Of a DNA stretch of 64,000 bases, positions 1-8,544 are shown piece by piece (within the stretch, counting starts at the first letter, position 1; each line of letters opens with the position of its first letter). The stretch is taken from contig NZ_CP053921.1 of assembly GCF_013260645.1 (NCBI RefSeq), forward strand, positions 1,867,763-1,931,762, given 5' to 3'. This stretch comes from Erythrobacter mangrovi. Lineage in GTDB: Bacteria > Pseudomonadota > Alphaproteobacteria > Sphingomonadales > Sphingomonadaceae. The position numbers and the translations under genes were made by a program. Below the pieces are notes generated by a model. The model ran no database searches. It was given only the letters and a program-made list of their open reading frames with translations, and was not told the DNA's origin.

Positions 1-693
1 AAGGTCTCCGCCAGTGGCGTGAAGGCGAAGATCAAGGCCAAGGACGGCAAGGTTTCCGAGACCGAGTTCAGCCACTGCATCGTCGCCATCGGCATCGTTC
101 CGAACACCGAGAACGTCGGGCTCGAGAAGCTGGTCGATCTCGACCGTGGCTTCATCCAGATCGATCCCTTTGGCCGCACCAAGTCGAAGGGATTGTGGGC
201 GATCGGCGACTGCACGCCCGGGCCGTGGCTGGCGCACAAGGCGAGCCATGAGGGTGTCACCACCGCCGAAACTATCGCCAAGGAACTGGGCAACAAGGAC
301 GTCCATCCGCACCCGCTCGACCGCAACAACATCCCCGGTTGCACCTATTGCCACCCGCAGATCGCCAGCGTCGGCATGACCGAGGCCAAGGCAAAGGAAG
401 CGGGCTACGAGGTCAAGGCCGGAACCTTCCCCTTCATCGGCAATGGCAAGGCCATCGCGCTGGGTGAGGCCGAAGGCTTCGTGAAGACCGTGTTCGATGC
501 GAAGACCGGCGAGCTGCTGGGCGCACATATGGTCGGTGCGGAAGTGACCGAGATGATCCAGGGCTTTGTCGTCGGCAAGACGCTGGAGACGACCGAGGCG
601 GAACTGATGAACACCGTCTTCCCGCACCCGACGATAAGCGAGAGCATGCATGAGAGCGTGCTTGCCGCATACGGGCGCGCGCTGCATATCTGA
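1..693 (+). CDS. lpdA: Dihydrolipoyl dehydrogenase, C-terminal part (5' end outside window)
   Basis: This is the C-terminal part of a dihydrolipoamide dehydrogenase, the FAD flavoenzyme that reoxidises lipoyl groups of 2-oxoacid dehydrogenase complexes. The reading frame is open from base 1, so the N-terminal FAD region lies outside the window. Visible are the end of the NAD domain (VAIGIVPNTENVGL), the second FAD-contact motif (WAIGDCTPGPWLAHKASHEG) and the dimerisation domain beginning near IPGCTYCHPQIASVG. The C-terminal HPTISE segment holds the His-Glu pair that acts as catalytic base from the partner subunit. It ends LHI-stop. The E1 genes pdhA and pdhB lie about 40 kb away, so this gene could serve PDH or another 2-oxoacid dehydrogenase complex. 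Confidence 0.95.
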   Translation, partial: KVSASGVKAKIKAKDGKVSETEFSHCIVAIGIVPNTENVGLEKLVDLDRGFIQIDPFGRTKSKGLWAIGDCTPGPWLAHKASHEGVTTAETIAKELGNKDVHPHPLDRNNIPGCTYCHPQIASVGMTEAKAKEAGYEVKAGTFPFIGNGKAIALGEAEGFVKTVFDAKTGELLGAHMVGAEVTEMIQGFVVGKTLETTEAELMNTVFPHPTISESMHESVLAAYGRALHI

Positions 694-721
694 TCCGCGC
701 GCATAACAGGGGGAGGGCGCA

Positions 722-2587
722 GTGACCGATTTCTTGATCCTCGCCTTCCTGATCCTGGTCGCGGGCCTGGTTTCGGTCCCGCTGGCGACACGCTTCGGCC
801 TGGGCTCGGTACTCGGCTATTTGCTCGCCGGAATGGCGATCGCGCCACTGCTGGGCGCGCTCAAGGTCGATGTCGATGCACTGCAGGTCTTCGCCGAATT
901 CGGCGTGGTGATGATGCTGTTCATCGTCGGGCTGGAACTGGAGCCGAAAAAACTCTGGGCGATGCGCGGTACGCTGATCGGTACCGGCGGCGGGCAAGTG
1001 TTCCTGACTGTGCTGGCAATGACCGGCGTCTCGCTGCTAAGCGGCAACCCTTGGCAGACCGCGCTGGCCATCGGCATGGTGCTGGCCCTGTCGTCGACGG
1101 CAATCATCGTCCAGTCGCTGAACGAGAAGGGGCTGCTCAAGAGTACCGGCGGCGAAGCGGCATTTTCGGTCCTCCTGTTCCAGGACGTGGCCGTGATCCC
1201 GATCCTGGCGATCCTCCCGCTGCTGGCATTGCCAGAGCTGGTATCGGCGGTTCCAGTTGCCGAGGCGGCAGGGGCTTCGCATGGCGCGTCACTCGACTTG
1301 ACCGCCCACCTGGCCGCCTGGCAGGCCGCACTCGTCCGCGTCGGCGCCGTGGCCGCCGTGGCTTTCATAGGCAACTACCTGACGCGCCCGATCTTCCGCT
1401 ACATCGCCGCCGCCAACCTGCGCGAACTGTTCACCGCGGCTGGCCTTGTCTTCGTAATCGGTATCGCACTGCTGATGTCGCTGGTGGGCCTCTCTCCTGC
1501 CCTCGGAACCTTCATCGCGGGCGTGGTCCTGGCGAACAGCGAATACCGCCACGAGCTTGAGAGCGACATTGATCCGTTCAAGGGTCTCCTGCTCGGCCTG
1601 TTCTTCATCACCGTCGGCGCAGGGATAGACTTCTCGCTCGCGCTAGAACGCGCAGACGAGGTCGTGTTTTGGGCCGCTGTGACCATTGCGGTGAAAGTCG
1701 CCGTGCTATTGATCGTCGGCCGGTTGTCCGGCCTCCGGCGTGAATCGCTGTGGCTGTTTGCCCTGGCGCTTCCGCAAGCAGGCGAATTCGCATTCGTGTT
1801 GATCGCATTCGCCGTCGGCAATGCCATCTTTTCGCAAGGCCTTGCCGATCTGCTGCTGTTGGTCGTCGCACTGACCATGCTGATTACACCGTTGCTGTTC
1901 ATCCTCTACGACAAGGTCATCGCGCGCGCCTATTGCGGCGGGTTCAATGAGCGGGAAGCGGATGTCATCGAGGAAGACAACCCGATCATCATCGCCGGCC
2001 GTGGGCGCGTGGGTGGGATCATCGATCGCATGCTCAATGCCGCAGGCCACCAGGCGACCGTGATCGACTATGACAGCGAGCATATCGAGCAACTCAAGAA
2101 GTTCGGCGTGAAGAGCTTCTTCGGGGACGCCACGCGACCAGACCTGCTGGCCAGTGCGGGAATCGACCGGGCCAAATTGCTGGTCGTGGCGCTGGACGAG
2201 CGCGAGCAGATCGACAAGCTGGTCCGCTACGCCTGCACCAATTTCCCCAACCTCCACGTCATCGCCCGGGCCAAGGATCGCGACCACGTCTACCACCTGT
2301 GGGCCATGGGCTGCCGCGATATCGTGCGCGAAACCTACGACAGCTCGCTGCGTATGGGTCGGGCGGCGTATGAAGCGCTCGGCGTCGATCGGCAGGCCGC
2401 CATCGCCATGGCCGACGCGTGGGAAGAAATGGACCGTACCTCCATGCGGGCGGTGGCCGACCTTTATCGCCTCGACATACCGTCGTGGGAGAACGAACCC
2501 TTGCTCACGAAGATCCGCGAATTGCGAGCGGAGTGGGATCCGAAGCTGCGGCAGGCGATGGACGACATCATGGCGCGGGGAAACTGA
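722..2587 (+). CDS. KefB/KefC-type monovalent cation:proton antiporter with RCK (TrkA-N) domain
   Basis: This inner-membrane antiporter of the CPA2 family has 621 residues, a usual length for Kef proteins. The first ~380 residues are strongly hydrophobic with about 12 candidate helices. They are followed from ~418 by a cytosolic Rossmann RCK domain starting NPIIIAGRGRVGG, whose glycine motif binds nucleotide or glutathione in Kef systems. The gene starts with GTG at 722, preceded by a purine-rich GGGGGAGGG site at suitable distance. It lies 28 bases after lpdA. Exchange of K+ or Na+ for H+ is inferred from family; the ion cannot be told from sequence. No KefF/KefG ancillary gene is adjacent. 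Confidence 0.9.
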   Translation: MTDFLILAFLILVAGLVSVPLATRFGLGSVLGYLLAGMAIAPLLGALKVDVDALQVFAEFGVVMMLFIVGLELEPKKLWAMRGTLIGTGGGQVFLTVLAMTGVSLLSGNPWQTALAIGMVLALSSTAIIVQSLNEKGLLKSTGGEAAFSVLLFQDVAVIPILAILPLLALPELVSAVPVAEAAGASHGASLDLTAHLAAWQAALVRVGAVAAVAFIGNYLTRPIFRYIAAANLRELFTAAGLVFVIGIALLMSLVGLSPALGTFIAGVVLANSEYRHELESDIDPFKGLLLGLFFITVGAGIDFSLALERADEVVFWAAVTIAVKVAVLLIVGRLSGLRRESLWLFALALPQAGEFAFVLIAFAVGNAIFSQGLADLLLLVVALTMLITPLLFILYDKVIARAYCGGFNEREADVIEEDNPIIIAGRGRVGGIIDRMLNAAGHQATVIDYDSEHIEQLKKFGVKSFFGDATRPDLLASAGIDRAKLLVVALDEREQIDKLVRYACTNFPNLHVIARAKDRDHVYHLWAMGCRDIVRETYDSSLRMGRAAYEALGVDRQAAIAMADAWEEMDRTSMRAVADLYRLDIPSWENEPLLTKIRELRAEWDPKLRQAMDDIMARGN

Positions 2588-2591
2588 CGGA

Positions 2592-3518
2592 ATGGCAAAG
2601 GGTACCCACCAGTATGTCCCGGACGCGCGCAACGATGGTGTGATCATCGACATCAATGGCGAACATGTCCCACGCCCCGATGCGAAGATCAGCGTGTTCG
2701 ACAGCGGGTTTATGCTCGGGGACGGGGTGTGGGAGGGAATCCGCCTGCATCACGGACGGCTCGCTTTCCTCGATCGGCATCTGGATCGGCTTTATCGCGG
2801 CGCCAAGGCCATCCTCATGGATATCGGCATCCCGCGCGATGAGCTCGAACGTCGTCTTTATGCCGTGCTCGAAACCAACGGCATGGGTGGCGATGGGGTC
2901 CATATTCGATTGATGGTGACGCGCGGTATCCGCTCCACGCCCTACCAGGATCCGCGCGTGGTGATCTCGCCTGCGACCATCGTCATCATCCCCGAATGGA
3001 AGGAGCCGGCACCGGAAACGGCCACGCGGATGCTTACTCTGGCAACGGTGCATGTCCGACGCGGCTATCCCGACGTCCAGGACCCGATGCTTAATTCGCA
3101 TTCCAAGCTCAACTGTATCACCGCCTGCATCCAGGCGGCACAGGCTGGCGCGGACGAGGGACTGATGCTCGATCCGCATGGCTTTGTCGCGACCTGCAAT
3201 TCGACCCATTTCTTCATCGTCAAGGACGGTGAGGTGTGGACCTCAAGCGGCGACTATTGCCTCGATGGTATCACGCGGGGGATCGTGATCGAGGCTGCGC
3301 GTGAAGCAGGCATAACCGTGCGAGAACGTAATTTCTCCCTGACTCATGTCTACGGGGCTGACGAAGCCTTCACCACGGGGACCTTCGCCGGCGTAGCACC
3401 GGTCGGTTCCATCGATGGGCGGGTACTTGGCACTGAGCGCGGCCCGATGGTCGAGCGCCTGCAGCACCTATATCTGGAACGACTGGCTCGCGATGTAGGG
3501 GCACGGGCGCGACCATGA
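2592..3518 (+). CDS. Class IV PLP aminotransferase (branched-chain / D-amino acid transaminase-like)
   Basis: A 308-residue fold-type IV PLP enzyme. The N-terminal part carries the VFDSGFMLGDGVWEGIR signature of the family, and Lys172 in LNSHSKLN is the expected Schiff-base lysine. The C-terminal half has the phosphate-binding TTGTFAGVAPV stretch. The open frame extends far upstream across the antiporter gene, but the family start is clearly MAKGTHQY at 2592, 4 bases after the previous stop. The stop overlaps the ATG of the next gene (ATGA). Substrate is uncertain: branched-chain amino acids, D-amino acids or aminodeoxychorismate are all handled by relatives. Coupling to a sulfotransferase-like gene argues against a plain housekeeping IlvE. 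Confidence 0.85.
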   Translation: MAKGTHQYVPDARNDGVIIDINGEHVPRPDAKISVFDSGFMLGDGVWEGIRLHHGRLAFLDRHLDRLYRGAKAILMDIGIPRDELERRLYAVLETNGMGGDGVHIRLMVTRGIRSTPYQDPRVVISPATIVIIPEWKEPAPETATRMLTLATVHVRRGYPDVQDPMLNSHSKLNCITACIQAAQAGADEGLMLDPHGFVATCNSTHFFIVKDGEVWTSSGDYCLDGITRGIVIEAAREAGITVRERNFSLTHVYGADEAFTTGTFAGVAPVGSIDGRVLGTERGPMVERLQHLYLERLARDVGARARP

Positions 3519-4243
3519 CCATCCATATCGCCATGTGGTCGGGCCCTCGTAATCTCTCGACCGCGATGATGCGGAGCTTCGCGAGCCGGGCCGATACCTT
3601 CGTCAGCGACGAACCGTTCTACGGTGCCTATCTGAAGCAAACGCAGGACCCGCAGCCGATGGCCGAAGATGTCGTCGCCTCGATGGACTGCGATTGGCAA
3701 AGGGTAGCGAAGTCGCTTCGCGGCGCAGCACCCAACGGCCGGCCGATCTGGTACCAGAAGCATATGACGCACCACATAGAAGGCCCAGTCACCATTGTGG
3801 ATTTTCCCGAGATGCGACACGCTTTCCTGATCCGTGATCCGCGCAGAGTCGCGGCAAGCTACGCCAACAAGCGCACCGAGATCAGGCCAGACCATCTCGG
3901 TACCTTCCGCCAGCGTGAGTATTTCCAGAGCGTGGCAGAAAGAACGGGTCGGATTCCTCCGGTGGTCGACAGTGACGACATCCTTGCTGACCCGACCAAG
4001 GTGCTCACCGCCCTGTGCGAGGCGCTGGACCTGACTTGGGATGCGGCCATGCTCGAATGGGACAAGGGTCCGCACCCTCAGGACGGTATCTGGCAGAGCC
4101 ACTGGTATGATGCGGTCAATGCCTCAACCGGATTTGGCCGTGCGCCTGGTCCACCGCCGCGCCTGGAAGGCCGCTATAGGGAGGTGGCCGACGCCTGCAT
4201 GGCCGACTACGAATTCCTCAGCCAGCATGCGATCAATGGTTAG
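3515..4243 (+). CDS. Sulfotransferase-fold protein coupled to the class IV aminotransferase
   Basis: A 242-residue protein of the P-loop sulfotransferase type. The N-terminus IAMWSGPRNLSTAMMRSF corresponds to the PAPS 5'-phosphosulfate loop, and FLIRDPRRVAASY matches the 3'-phosphate-binding RxP/R-S region of the family. It overlaps the upstream aminotransferase by 4 bases, so the two are almost surely translated together. Proteins of this kind beside branched-chain aminotransferase-like genes are annotated only as sulfotransferase family; the acceptor is unknown. The stop lies 3 bases before the 3' end of the oppositely oriented tRNA-Ser gene. Confidence 0.75.
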   Translation: MTIHIAMWSGPRNLSTAMMRSFASRADTFVSDEPFYGAYLKQTQDPQPMAEDVVASMDCDWQRVAKSLRGAAPNGRPIWYQKHMTHHIEGPVTIVDFPEMRHAFLIRDPRRVAASYANKRTEIRPDHLGTFRQREYFQSVAERTGRIPPVVDSDDILADPTKVLTALCEALDLTWDAAMLEWDKGPHPQDGIWQSHWYDAVNASTGFGRAPGPPPRLEGRYREVADACMADYEFLSQHAING

Positions 4244-4246
4244 GTC

Positions 4247-4336
4247 TGGCGGACAGGGTGGGATTCGAACCCACGGTGGGCTTGCACCCACGGCGGTTTT
4301 CAAGACCGCTGCATTCAACCACTCTGCCACCTGTCC
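4247..4336 (-). tRNA. tRNA-Ser (anticodon UGA)
   Basis: Read on the minus strand, the 90-nt sequence starts GGACAGGTGGCAGAG and ends CCTGTCC-G-CCA with an encoded CCA. The 7-bp acceptor stem pairs fully. The anticodon loop is CTTGAAA between GCGGT and ACCGC, giving anticodon TGA (reads UCA and probably UCG). A long variable arm (GTGGGTGCAAGCCCAC) is typical of class II serine tRNAs, and the T arm contains GGTTCGAATCC. It is convergent with the sulfotransferase-like gene at only 3 bases distance. Confidence 0.97.
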
Positions 4337-4454
4337 GCGATTTGGCCCGGCTAGCGTCCGACGCGGCACTTGTCACGCCCGTCTATCGCCGAAATAAATT
4401 TTCCCTGCGACACGCGACACTTGCCATTCATCTGCGGTCTGCGACAATCCCCTA

Positions 4455-5477
4455 ATGATCGCGCGTCGCTTGGCTACCACTCTCGCTTCTCTTGCCCTGG
4501 TCCTTACCTCCGGCCCCGCTGTGGCGCAGGAGGGGCTGTCATTCGACGCATACATGCAATTGCTGATCGCCAGGGCTCGCGCAGAAGGCGTATCGGAAGC
4601 GACGATCCTGCGAATGACGGAGGGCCTTTCACCGAATTACCGCGTAATCGAGCTCGATCGGTCGCAACCGGGCACACCGACTCGCACCGGTTATCCCCTG
4701 GTTGCCCCCTATATCGCGACTCACGTAGATGCTGCACGCATTGGTGGCGGGCGACGGGCCTATGCCAATTACCAGGGGCGATTGGCTGCCATCGAGCGCG
4801 AGTATGGCGTTCCCGGCGAGATCCTGGTTGCGATCTGGGGCCATGAGACAGCCTATGGCTCCGTCAAGGGCGGGTTCGATCTGTCGCAAGCGCTTGCGAC
4901 ATTGGCGTGGGAAGGGCGGCGACGAGACCTCTTCGCGGCTGAGTTCGTCGACCTGCTCAAGGTGGCGGACAAGGGCTATTCTCGCAGCGACCTGAAGGGC
5001 AGTTGGGCTGGAGCATTCGGCAATCCGCAGTTCCTGCCTTCGGTGTACCTTCGTCTTGCAGCGGATGGTGACGGCGACGGACGCGCCGACATCATGAACA
5101 ATGGTGCCGACGCGCTCGCGTCGATTGCCAACTACTTTCGAGATGCGGGTTGGCGATCTGGGCAACCATGGGGCGTCGCTGCGTCCGTACCATCGGGTTT
5201 TGATGTCGGGTCCTACCGTACCAAGATCCAGGCGCCTGTTTGCGAGCGGGTTCACGAGCGTCACAGCATGTACAAGACGGTTTCGGAATGGCGCGCGCTG
5301 GGTGTGCAGCCGCAGCGTGCCTTGGCTCCGGAAACCTTGGTGACGCTATTCCAGCCAGACGGCCCGGGCACCCGGGCATGGCTGCTGACTTCAAACTACC
5401 GCGTCATCCTCGAATACAATTGTTCGAACTACTACGCGATGAGCGTGGGACTGCTAGCGGATGAAATTGCACAATAA
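4455..5477 (+). CDS. Lytic murein transglycosylase, MltB/GH103 type
   Basis: A 340-residue exported enzyme that cleaves the MurNAc-GlcNAc bond of peptidoglycan to give 1,6-anhydro ends. Residues 1-24 form a signal peptide ending AVAQ. The catalytic glutamate is Glu131 in AIWGHETAYG, followed by the GH103 signatures TLAWEGRRR and GSWAGAFGNPQFLPS. It has no lipobox, so it is probably soluble periplasmic rather than a lipoprotein like E. coli MltB. The last 17 bases overlap the start of the rlpA remnant. In relatives this gene, rlpA and a D,D-carboxypeptidase form a wall-remodelling operon. Confidence 0.92.
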   Translation: MIARRLATTLASLALVLTSGPAVAQEGLSFDAYMQLLIARARAEGVSEATILRMTEGLSPNYRVIELDRSQPGTPTRTGYPLVAPYIATHVDAARIGGGRRAYANYQGRLAAIEREYGVPGEILVAIWGHETAYGSVKGGFDLSQALATLAWEGRRRDLFAAEFVDLLKVADKGYSRSDLKGSWAGAFGNPQFLPSVYLRLAADGDGDGRADIMNNGADALASIANYFRDAGWRSGQPWGVAASVPSGFDVGSYRTKIQAPVCERVHERHSMYKTVSEWRALGVQPQRALAPETLVTLFQPDGPGTRAWLLTSNYRVILEYNCSNYYAMSVGLLADEIAQ

Positions 5478-5771
5478 ATCTAGATGGATAAAATGCATAG
5501 TTGCGGGCGCGATGTTGCTGGGCTCCGCGGCTGGGCTTACTCAGCCAGTCTCGCGACAACCGGCAGGGGCAACCAAGGACCCGGCGGCTGACTAACCCAT
5601 CTCGGTTGGCGACCCATTCACCATCGAAAGCTCGGTGGTTGTGTAGAGGACGCGGGCAGGTTGGCATTGGTCAGGATCGGTCTCTTCCCAAGTCGTGGAC
5701 AGGCGGCCGAGGCGCTCGCCAAGCTGCACGCTCAAGGTTATAGCGACGCCTTAATCAAGACTATCGACTGA
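5461..5771 (+). pseudogene. rlpA: Decayed rlpA (septal lytic transglycosylase) remnant: signal peptide plus C-terminal SPOR end
   Basis: The piece is too broken to encode RlpA but is recognisable. ATG 5461 opens a 44-codon frame with a good signal peptide (KCIVAGAMLLGSAAG core) that stops at TAA 5593. The same frame continues as PISVGDPFTIESSVVV to a TAG near 5644. The sequence then resumes in another frame as AGRLALVRIGLFPSRGQA and runs to TGA 5769-5771 as SDALIKTID, a typical SPOR-domain end. The double-psi barrel catalytic domain is absent altogether. So there is an internal deletion, an in-frame stop and a frameshift. Position between the lytic transglycosylase and the D,D-carboxypeptidase fits rlpA. 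The short signal-peptide ORF could still be translated. Confidence 0.8.
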
Positions 5772-5792
5772 CACGCCGGCGCTGCGCCCGGC

Positions 5793-6965
5793 ATGGGAGC
5801 AGACTTGCGCAAGACCACGATTTCCCTGATCGGCCTCGCCATTGCGACCGCGCCTATGCCTCTTGGCGCGCGGTCGTCGAACACGCCATCGATCCCCTCG
5901 GTCGAAGACGCGCCGATCGCCTATCTATTCGATGCCACCAGCGGGCAGGTGCTGTTCGCACGCGAAGAAGATCGGCGCTTTATGCCGGCATCCATCACGA
6001 AGGTAATGACCACCTTCCTAGCCTTCGAATGGATGGAAGAGGGACGCTTGTTGCCGCAACAGATCTTCGGAGTGCGGCCCGAAACCTTCAAGGCGTGGAG
6101 TCGCGTGGGCTCAACCATGTTTCTCCCGCCCGACGCGCGAGTGACTGCCGATGATCTTCTGCACGGAGTGACGACGGTCTCCGCCAATGACGGTGCCGTA
6201 GTCCTGGCTGAAGGCGCGGCAGGCTCGGTGCAGGATTGGATCGCGGCCATGAACGCCAAGGCTCGCGAATTGGGCATGCGTGATACCTATTACGGCACGC
6301 CCAATGGATGGATGGACGAGGGACGAACCTTCACCAGTGCGCGCGATCTTGCGCTGCTGGCCCAGGCGATGATCTCGCGGCATCCGGCCAAATATCGCCA
6401 TTTCGTCGGAGCCCAGACCTTCCGCTACAACAATATCACGCAGCGTAACCACGACCCGATTTCAGGAATCGTCCCTGGGGCAGATGGGATCAAGACAGGC
6501 TTCACTAACCAGGCTGGGTTTGGCTTCCTGGGCTCCGCGGAGCGCGATGGACAGCGCCTGATCATGGTGGTGGCCGGCAGTCCGACGGGAAGGGACCGCA
6601 ACAAGGCCGCCAGATCCTTCATCGAATGGGGGTTTGCGTCCTTCGACAGCCTTCCCCTGTTCCCGCAGGGCGCCCAGGTAACCGAAGCGCGGGTCCAAGA
6701 CGGCGCAAGCCCCACAGTGGGGCTTCGGGGCAAGGGTCCGATCAGTATTGTCGTGCCTCATGACACAAAGCCCAGGGTCTCGATTTCCGTGCGCTACGAA
6801 GGCCCCCTGCAGGCACCCGTCCGCGCCGGTGAGGAAGTCGCAGAACTGATCGTCGAGATCGAAGGCATGCCAAAAGCGCGATTGCCATTGGTGGCTGACG
6901 GTGACGTTCCCAAGGCGAATGCCTTCCAACGCCTCATCAATGGCTTTCGGGGCTGGGTCACGTGA
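5793..6965 (+). CDS. dacC: D-alanyl-D-alanine carboxypeptidase (PBP5/6 type, S11 family)
   Basis: A 390-residue periplasmic low-molecular-weight penicillin-binding protein that trims the terminal D-Ala of stem peptides. The N-terminus is a signal peptide (ISLIGLAIATAPMPLGA). The three active-site motifs are present: S67-I-T-K70, S130-A-N132 and K234-T-G. A C-terminal beta domain of ~100 residues follows (PBP5 C-terminal domain), and the last residues (FQRLINGFRGWV) could form the amphipathic membrane anchor. The stop overlaps the GTG of tmk (GTGA). The symbol follows common use for this lineage; dacA would be an equal choice. Confidence 0.92.
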   Translation: MGADLRKTTISLIGLAIATAPMPLGARSSNTPSIPSVEDAPIAYLFDATSGQVLFAREEDRRFMPASITKVMTTFLAFEWMEEGRLLPQQIFGVRPETFKAWSRVGSTMFLPPDARVTADDLLHGVTTVSANDGAVVLAEGAAGSVQDWIAAMNAKARELGMRDTYYGTPNGWMDEGRTFTSARDLALLAQAMISRHPAKYRHFVGAQTFRYNNITQRNHDPISGIVPGADGIKTGFTNQAGFGFLGSAERDGQRLIMVVAGSPTGRDRNKAARSFIEWGFASFDSLPLFPQGAQVTEARVQDGASPTVGLRGKGPISIVVPHDTKPRVSISVRYEGPLQAPVRAGEEVAELIVEIEGMPKARLPLVADGDVPKANAFQRLINGFRGWVT

Positions 6966-7597
6966 CCCGGGGTCGCTTCATTACCTTCGAAGGCGGCGAA
7001 GGCATGGGCAAATCGACCCAGGCGAAGTTGCTGGCCGAGGCACTTTCTGCACGCGGGCTTGCAGTCGACTTCACTCGCGAGCCTGGCGGAACGCCTGGCG
7101 CCGAAGCGGTCCGAACGCTGTTGCTCCACCCACCCGGTGAAGGGTGGAGCAGGGAAGCGGAGGCTCTGCTTTTCGCCGCGGCGCGTTCCGATCACGTCAC
7201 GCACCGCATTCGCCCGGCCTTGGAGCGAGGCAGCTGGGTTGTGTGCGATCGCTTTGTCGATTCGAGCCGCGCATATCAGGGAGTCGCCGGCGGCTTGGGG
7301 GACGAACGCATCCTCTCCCTGCATCAATTCGGCAGCGAGGGGTTGTTGCCCGACCTGACCATCGTGATCGAAGCCCCGTTAGAGGATGTCTCTCGACGTT
7401 TGGCTGCGCGGGATGTGGGCGGACCGGACGCAATCGGTGGCCGTGCAAGTGAATACCATGCATCGGTCAACGCCGCCTTCCTTGCCTTCGCAGAAGCCGA
7501 TCCAGGGAGATTCCGGATCGTCGACGGTGCAGGGGATGTGGAGCAGGTCCACGCGCGCGTGATGCAGGTCATTGCACCCCTGCTGGAATCTCCATGA
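6962..7597 (+). CDS. tmk: Thymidylate kinase
   Basis: A 211-residue cytosolic enzyme that phosphorylates dTMP to dTDP with ATP. The P-loop GGEGMGKST is at residues 11-19, the dTMP-binding DRFVDSSRAYQG follows about residue 95, and the lid region lies near SRRLAARD. The GTG start at 6962 overlaps the preceding stop, and the end overlaps holB by 4 bases. This is the usual dacC-tmk-holB-metG-tatD order of sphingomonads and rhizobia. Confidence 0.96.
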   Translation: MTRGRFITFEGGEGMGKSTQAKLLAEALSARGLAVDFTREPGGTPGAEAVRTLLLHPPGEGWSREAEALLFAAARSDHVTHRIRPALERGSWVVCDRFVDSSRAYQGVAGGLGDERILSLHQFGSEGLLPDLTIVIEAPLEDVSRRLAARDVGGPDAIGGRASEYHASVNAAFLAFAEADPGRFRIVDGAGDVEQVHARVMQVIAPLLESP

Positions 7598-8544
7598 CCC
7601 TGCTGGGACACGATGAGGCCTGGCGGGAATGGCGCGAGGCCATGGCCGGTTCGCGGATGCATCATGCCTGGCTGCTTGCCGGTCGCAGGGGTGTCGGCAA
7701 GGCAAGCTTCGCCCTAGCTGCGGCCCGTGAACTTGTCGGAGCGGCGCCCGGGCAAGACCATCATCCGGATATCATCGTGCTGACGCATGGGCCGAAGGAC
7801 GACAAGGAGGAACGCAAGCGCGCCGATGGCAAGCCTTTCGAACTCGCGCGCAGCATTCGCATCGCGCAGGTTCGTTCCATGCAGCAGCGGCTGACGACGC
7901 GCCCTACAGTGGGCAGCCGCCGTGCCATCATCATCGATCCGGCCGACGATCTCGAGCGTAACGCCGCCAATGCACTGCTCAAGAGCCTGGAAGAGCCGCC
8001 CGTCGGGACATTCTTTCTCCTGGTCGCACACAGTCCGGCACGGTTGCTCCCGACCATTCGCTCGCGTTGCCGAGTCCTTCGCTTCCCCACAGTGTCCGAC
8101 GCCGAAATGGATCGCTTGTTGGCGGAATTGGCACCACTGGCCAACGCGGCAACTCGCACCGCGGCGATCGCCGCGGCAGCAGGTTCGCCAGGAGCTGCGC
8201 GCGATTTCGTCGAGCTGGAGCTGGGCGAAGTAGCAGAGCTGATGGGGCGTATCCTGAGCGAAGGTGATCGTGACTTCGCCTTGCGTGGGAGATTGGCGGG
8301 AGCGATCGGGGCCCGGCCCGACCGTGAGCGGCTGCAGGCGGTACTCGATCTGGCACGTGCCGAACTGGTCAGGCGGCTCGACGGAACGGAAGCCGATCCG
8401 CGCCCCGCGATAGACGCACATGCCGAACTCGTGCGCTTGACTGGCGAGCAACCGACCTACAACTTCGACGCCGGATTGCTTGCGATGGAAATCGGCACCT
8501 TGCTCGCGAACGCTGCCAAGGCTAGCGAGCGGGCCGATGGCTGA
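7594..8544 (+). CDS. holB: DNA polymerase III delta-prime subunit (clamp loader)
   Basis: A 316-residue AAA+ subunit of the replicative clamp loader. It shows a P-loop-like GRRGVGKAS (30-38), an insert rich in charged residues (KDDKEERKRADGK), the sensor region ANALLKSLEEPP and the IRSRCR motif that supplies the arginine finger. It starts with ATG overlapping the tmk stop and its 3' end overlaps metG by 8 bases. Delta-prime in well-studied systems does not itself hydrolyse ATP even when parts of the loop are kept. Confidence 0.93.
   Translation: MTLLGHDEAWREWREAMAGSRMHHAWLLAGRRGVGKASFALAAARELVGAAPGQDHHPDIIVLTHGPKDDKEERKRADGKPFELARSIRIAQVRSMQQRLTTRPTVGSRRAIIIDPADDLERNAANALLKSLEEPPVGTFFLLVAHSPARLLPTIRSRCRVLRFPTVSDAEMDRLLAELAPLANAATRTAAIAAAAGSPGAARDFVELELGEVAELMGRILSEGDRDFALRGRLAGAIGARPDRERLQAVLDLARAELVRRLDGTEADPRPAIDAHAELVRLTGEQPTYNFDAGLLAMEIGTLLANAAKASERADG

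Noticed and set aside
1706..2656. 316-codon frame antisense to the antiporter RCK domain
   Set aside because: Shadow; the plus strand encodes a conserved domain.
5501..5743. 80-codon frame within the rlpA remnant
   Set aside because: It is in a third frame relative to both the signal-peptide and SPOR pieces and has no family signal.
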